DNA of 64,000 nucleotides from Azospirillum lipoferum 4B (GTDB lineage: Bacteria > Pseudomonadota > Alphaproteobacteria > Azospirillales > Azospirillaceae). The stretch spans positions 2,120,501 through 2,184,500 of the forward strand of contig NC_016622.1 of assembly GCF_000283655.1 (NCBI RefSeq), written 5' to 3'. The stretch's first letter is position 1; every line of letters begins with the position of its first letter. A program made the position numbers and the translations under genes. Under the pieces are notes generated by a model. The model was not told where the DNA came from. It saw only the letters and a list, made by a program, of their open reading frames with translations, and searched no databases. Below, one piece after another: positions 62,431 to 64,000 of this stretch.

Positions 62431-63561
62431 ATGACGGGCAAGCGCAGGTCGACCGTGACGCTCAAGCCACCGCCCCGGCAGGCTCCCACCCTGTCGACAC
62501 CGACGTTCAAGGACGAGATGAAAGCAAACGGCAAACCTTCCGATACTCCGCCGCCGGAGAATGAGGACATCGCCAAGCTGCTTCGTGCCTTGAACGAGGA
62601 TCTGCACGCGGATCAGCAGGACGAGGTCGAGGACGACGAGGAAGAGCCGGCAAGCCGTGGCCTGCCGCTGGGCAAGATCGCGCTTGCCCTGCTGGCGGCG
62701 GGCGGCATCGCCGTCGGCGTCGTCTATTTCGGATCGGGCGATCCGGAGCCGGTGACGACGGCGGCCAACGGCTCCTCGCCAATGGTGCCGGCCCCGGCCA
62801 TCACCCGTGCGCCCCAAAACGCGACGCCGTCCAATCCGGCGCCGTCCGGCGCAGCGACCAACGGCGCGCCGGCCGCGGCCGTCACACCGCCGGCACCGAC
62901 GCCCCCCACCCAGGCGGCCCCGGCGACGCCGATGGCTCCGCCGGCCGTGTCCGCCGCACCGCCGCCGCCGGTCGCCGCCCTGCCCGCCAGCCCGCCGCCG
63001 GTGCTGAAGGTGCCGGAACCGCCGCCCGTCCCGGCCACGGCGCCCGCCGCAGCACCCAAGCCGCGCGCTTCGGTCCCGGCCGAACCCGCTCCGCCGCCGG
63101 TTGCCCAGAAGCCGGAAGCTGGGGAGCCCGCCGATACCGGCTCCCTCCAGGCGATGCTGGCCCCGCCGAAGGAGGCTGCCAAGCGTCCGCCCGCCGGCGC
63201 AGCCCCCGCCGCGACTCCGGCTGCACCGCCGGCTCCGCCGGCCACGGCATCGGCTCCCCCGTCCGCCAATGGCGAAGCGAAGCCCCCGGCCAAGGCCGCC
63301 ACGCCGCCGGCTTCCGCGCCGGCCGGGCGCTACACCGTGCAGGTCGGCACCTTCTCGGTGACGGCGAATGCCGATTCGCTGGCGCAGCGTCTGCAGGGCG
63401 GCGGCTTCCAGGCCTATACGGTGGATTGGACCGACAGCTCCAACCGGTCCTGGCGGGCGGTGCGCGTCGGCGGATTCGCCGATCAGACCGCGGCAAGGCG
63501 CGAGGCGGAACAGTTGAAAACGAAGATGGGGCTCAACCCGGTCGTGATCACCGCCCGCTGA
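62431..63561 (+). CDS. SPOR-domain membrane protein
   Basis: A 376-residue protein (or 347 from an in-frame ATG at 62518). A charged N-terminal region is followed by one membrane helix (KIALALLAAGGIAVGVVYFG, about residues 82-101), a very long Pro/Ala-rich linker (about 110-295) spanning the periplasm, and a C-terminal SPOR domain (about 298-376: GRYTVQVGTFSVTANADSLAQRL, then WRAVRVGGFADQTAARREA). SPOR domains bind denuded glycan strands at the septum, so a role in division or peptidoglycan remodelling is likely. Confidence 0.9.
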   Translation: MTGKRRSTVTLKPPPRQAPTLSTPTFKDEMKANGKPSDTPPPENEDIAKLLRALNEDLHADQQDEVEDDEEEPASRGLPLGKIALALLAAGGIAVGVVYFGSGDPEPVTTAANGSSPMVPAPAITRAPQNATPSNPAPSGAATNGAPAAAVTPPAPTPPTQAAPATPMAPPAVSAAPPPPVAALPASPPPVLKVPEPPPVPATAPAAAPKPRASVPAEPAPPPVAQKPEAGEPADTGSLQAMLAPPKEAAKRPPAGAAPAATPAAPPAPPATASAPPSANGEAKPPAKAATPPASAPAGRYTVQVGTFSVTANADSLAQRLQGGGFQAYTVDWTDSSNRSWRAVRVGGFADQTAARREAEQLKTKMGLNPVVITAR

Positions 63562-63629
63562 TCCCCCGCCGGACCGGTGGAGGCACGGCGCCGGTCCTTT
63601 CCCTGCGACAACGTGTCATGCAAGCGATG

Positions 63630-63665
63630 GCCCGGCGGCGACATTTGGTCGCGGCCGGGCTTTTT
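63630..63665 (+). terminator. Intrinsic terminator after the SPOR gene
   Basis: A 13-base stem with one mismatch (63630-63642 with 63648-63660) and a five-base loop, followed directly by TTTTTC. A weaker hairpin GGACCGG/CCGGTCC (63571-63597, then TTT) lies closer to the stop. Confidence 0.8.
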
Positions 63666-63828
63666 CTTGCGCCGTTTACCCCCGTTCTTTGGTCGGGGGA
63701 GCGGGGAGTGCCGCTTGATCCCCGCTAGTCTTTGCTCGTACCATGGACATTCCAGGGCACGAATGCATTGCCCAGGCCACAAATTTGGGAAGCCGGCAGC
63801 AGACCGGCGCACCGGAGGACGCCCCGCC

Positions 63829-64000
63829 ATGAAGCCGACCATCCTGGTCGTCGACGACGAACCCAGCATCGTCCTGTCGCTCCAGGTCCTCATGCAGCGC
63901 GCCGGGTTCGACGTGCGCATCGCCCGCGACGGGGACGAGGCGCTGCGCTCGGTGGAGGACTATACCCCCGACCTGATCCTGCTCGACGCCATGATGCCCA
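63829..64000 (+). CDS. Response regulator (partial, 3' end outside window)
   Basis: The first 57 codons of a receiver domain: MKPTILVVDDEPSIVLSLQV with the acidic pair, then PDLILLDAMMP with the phospho-acceptor Asp. GGAGG lies about ten bases before the ATG at 63829. Output domain and partner kinase lie outside the window. Confidence 0.9.
   Translation, partial: MKPTILVVDDEPSIVLSLQVLMQRAGFDVRIARDGDEALRSVEDYTPDLILLDAMMP

Overview
The window is a GC-rich alphaproteobacterial chromosomal segment, most likely from Azospirillum or a close relative in the Rhodospirillales. The main evidence is the nitrogen-fixation block nifA / nifB-fdxN-LRV ferredoxin-nifZ-nifZ-nifS-nifT, a NifA with the oxygen-sensing cysteine spacing of alphaproteobacteria, strong GC bias at third codon positions (which creates very long antisense shadow frames), and a family of GC-rich palindromic intergenic repeats. 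Assignment to a genus is inference. No rRNA, CRISPR array, transposase or phage structural gene was seen.

Layout. 1-5850 (minus strand): a urease operon ureD-ureA-ureB-ureC-murI-ureE-ureF-ureG (ureG cut by the window edge), with glutamate racemase inserted in the middle and a LuxR-type response regulator directly upstream of ureD. 5874-7666: two divergent LuxR-type response regulators, one without the usual phospho-acceptor Asp, separated by an AT-rich region with two palindromes. 7849-12665: housekeeping genes (DJ-1/PfpI, a PRC-barrel-like secreted protein, DUF2948, murA, dcd, a GNAT enzyme and two small proteins). 12822-19799: a surface-polysaccharide locus containing a WecA/WbpL-like initiating transferase, a WbpV/WreQ-like reductase and a WbpM/WreV-like dehydratase, which together suggest N-acetyl-quinovosamine priming. 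19961-20146: two identical tRNA-Thr genes. 20286-31991: aroC, an IalB-like protein, rnr, a C-terminal processing protease, rpmG, egtB, a membrane-anchored degenerate exonuclease-like protein, a TadG-like protein and lrgAB. 32078-39315: a leucine leader peptide and leuA, then hldD, lgt, midA-like, pgeF and prs. 39386-45918: a small repressor-type module with clear operators, an AhpD-like protein, an orphan TorD-like chaperone, a hybrid histidine kinase and small proteins. 45924-48519 (minus): a TetR-HlyD-ABC ATPase operon without its permease. 48887-59858: the nif block. 60112-64000: LpxR-like lipid A deacylase, YciB, TatA, a SPOR protein and the start of a response regulator.

The nif block is the most interesting part. 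nifA is followed by a gene encoding a class III nucleotide cyclase fused to an FHA domain, then by two NifA-type upstream activator sequences and a sigma-54 promoter that would drive nifB and everything to 59858. The operon ends with two proteins that look like enzymes without their active sites: a DegT/AHBA-type aminotransferase-fold protein lacking the PLP lysine, and a SIR2-like protein lacking the usual Asn and His. Their place behind a NifA-controlled promoter makes this pair the best candidate here for an undescribed nitrogenase-linked function.

Seven copies or partial copies of one palindromic, C-run/G-run intergenic repeat family occur at gene ends, including two inside apparent operons (between ureC and murI, and between fdxN and the next nif gene).
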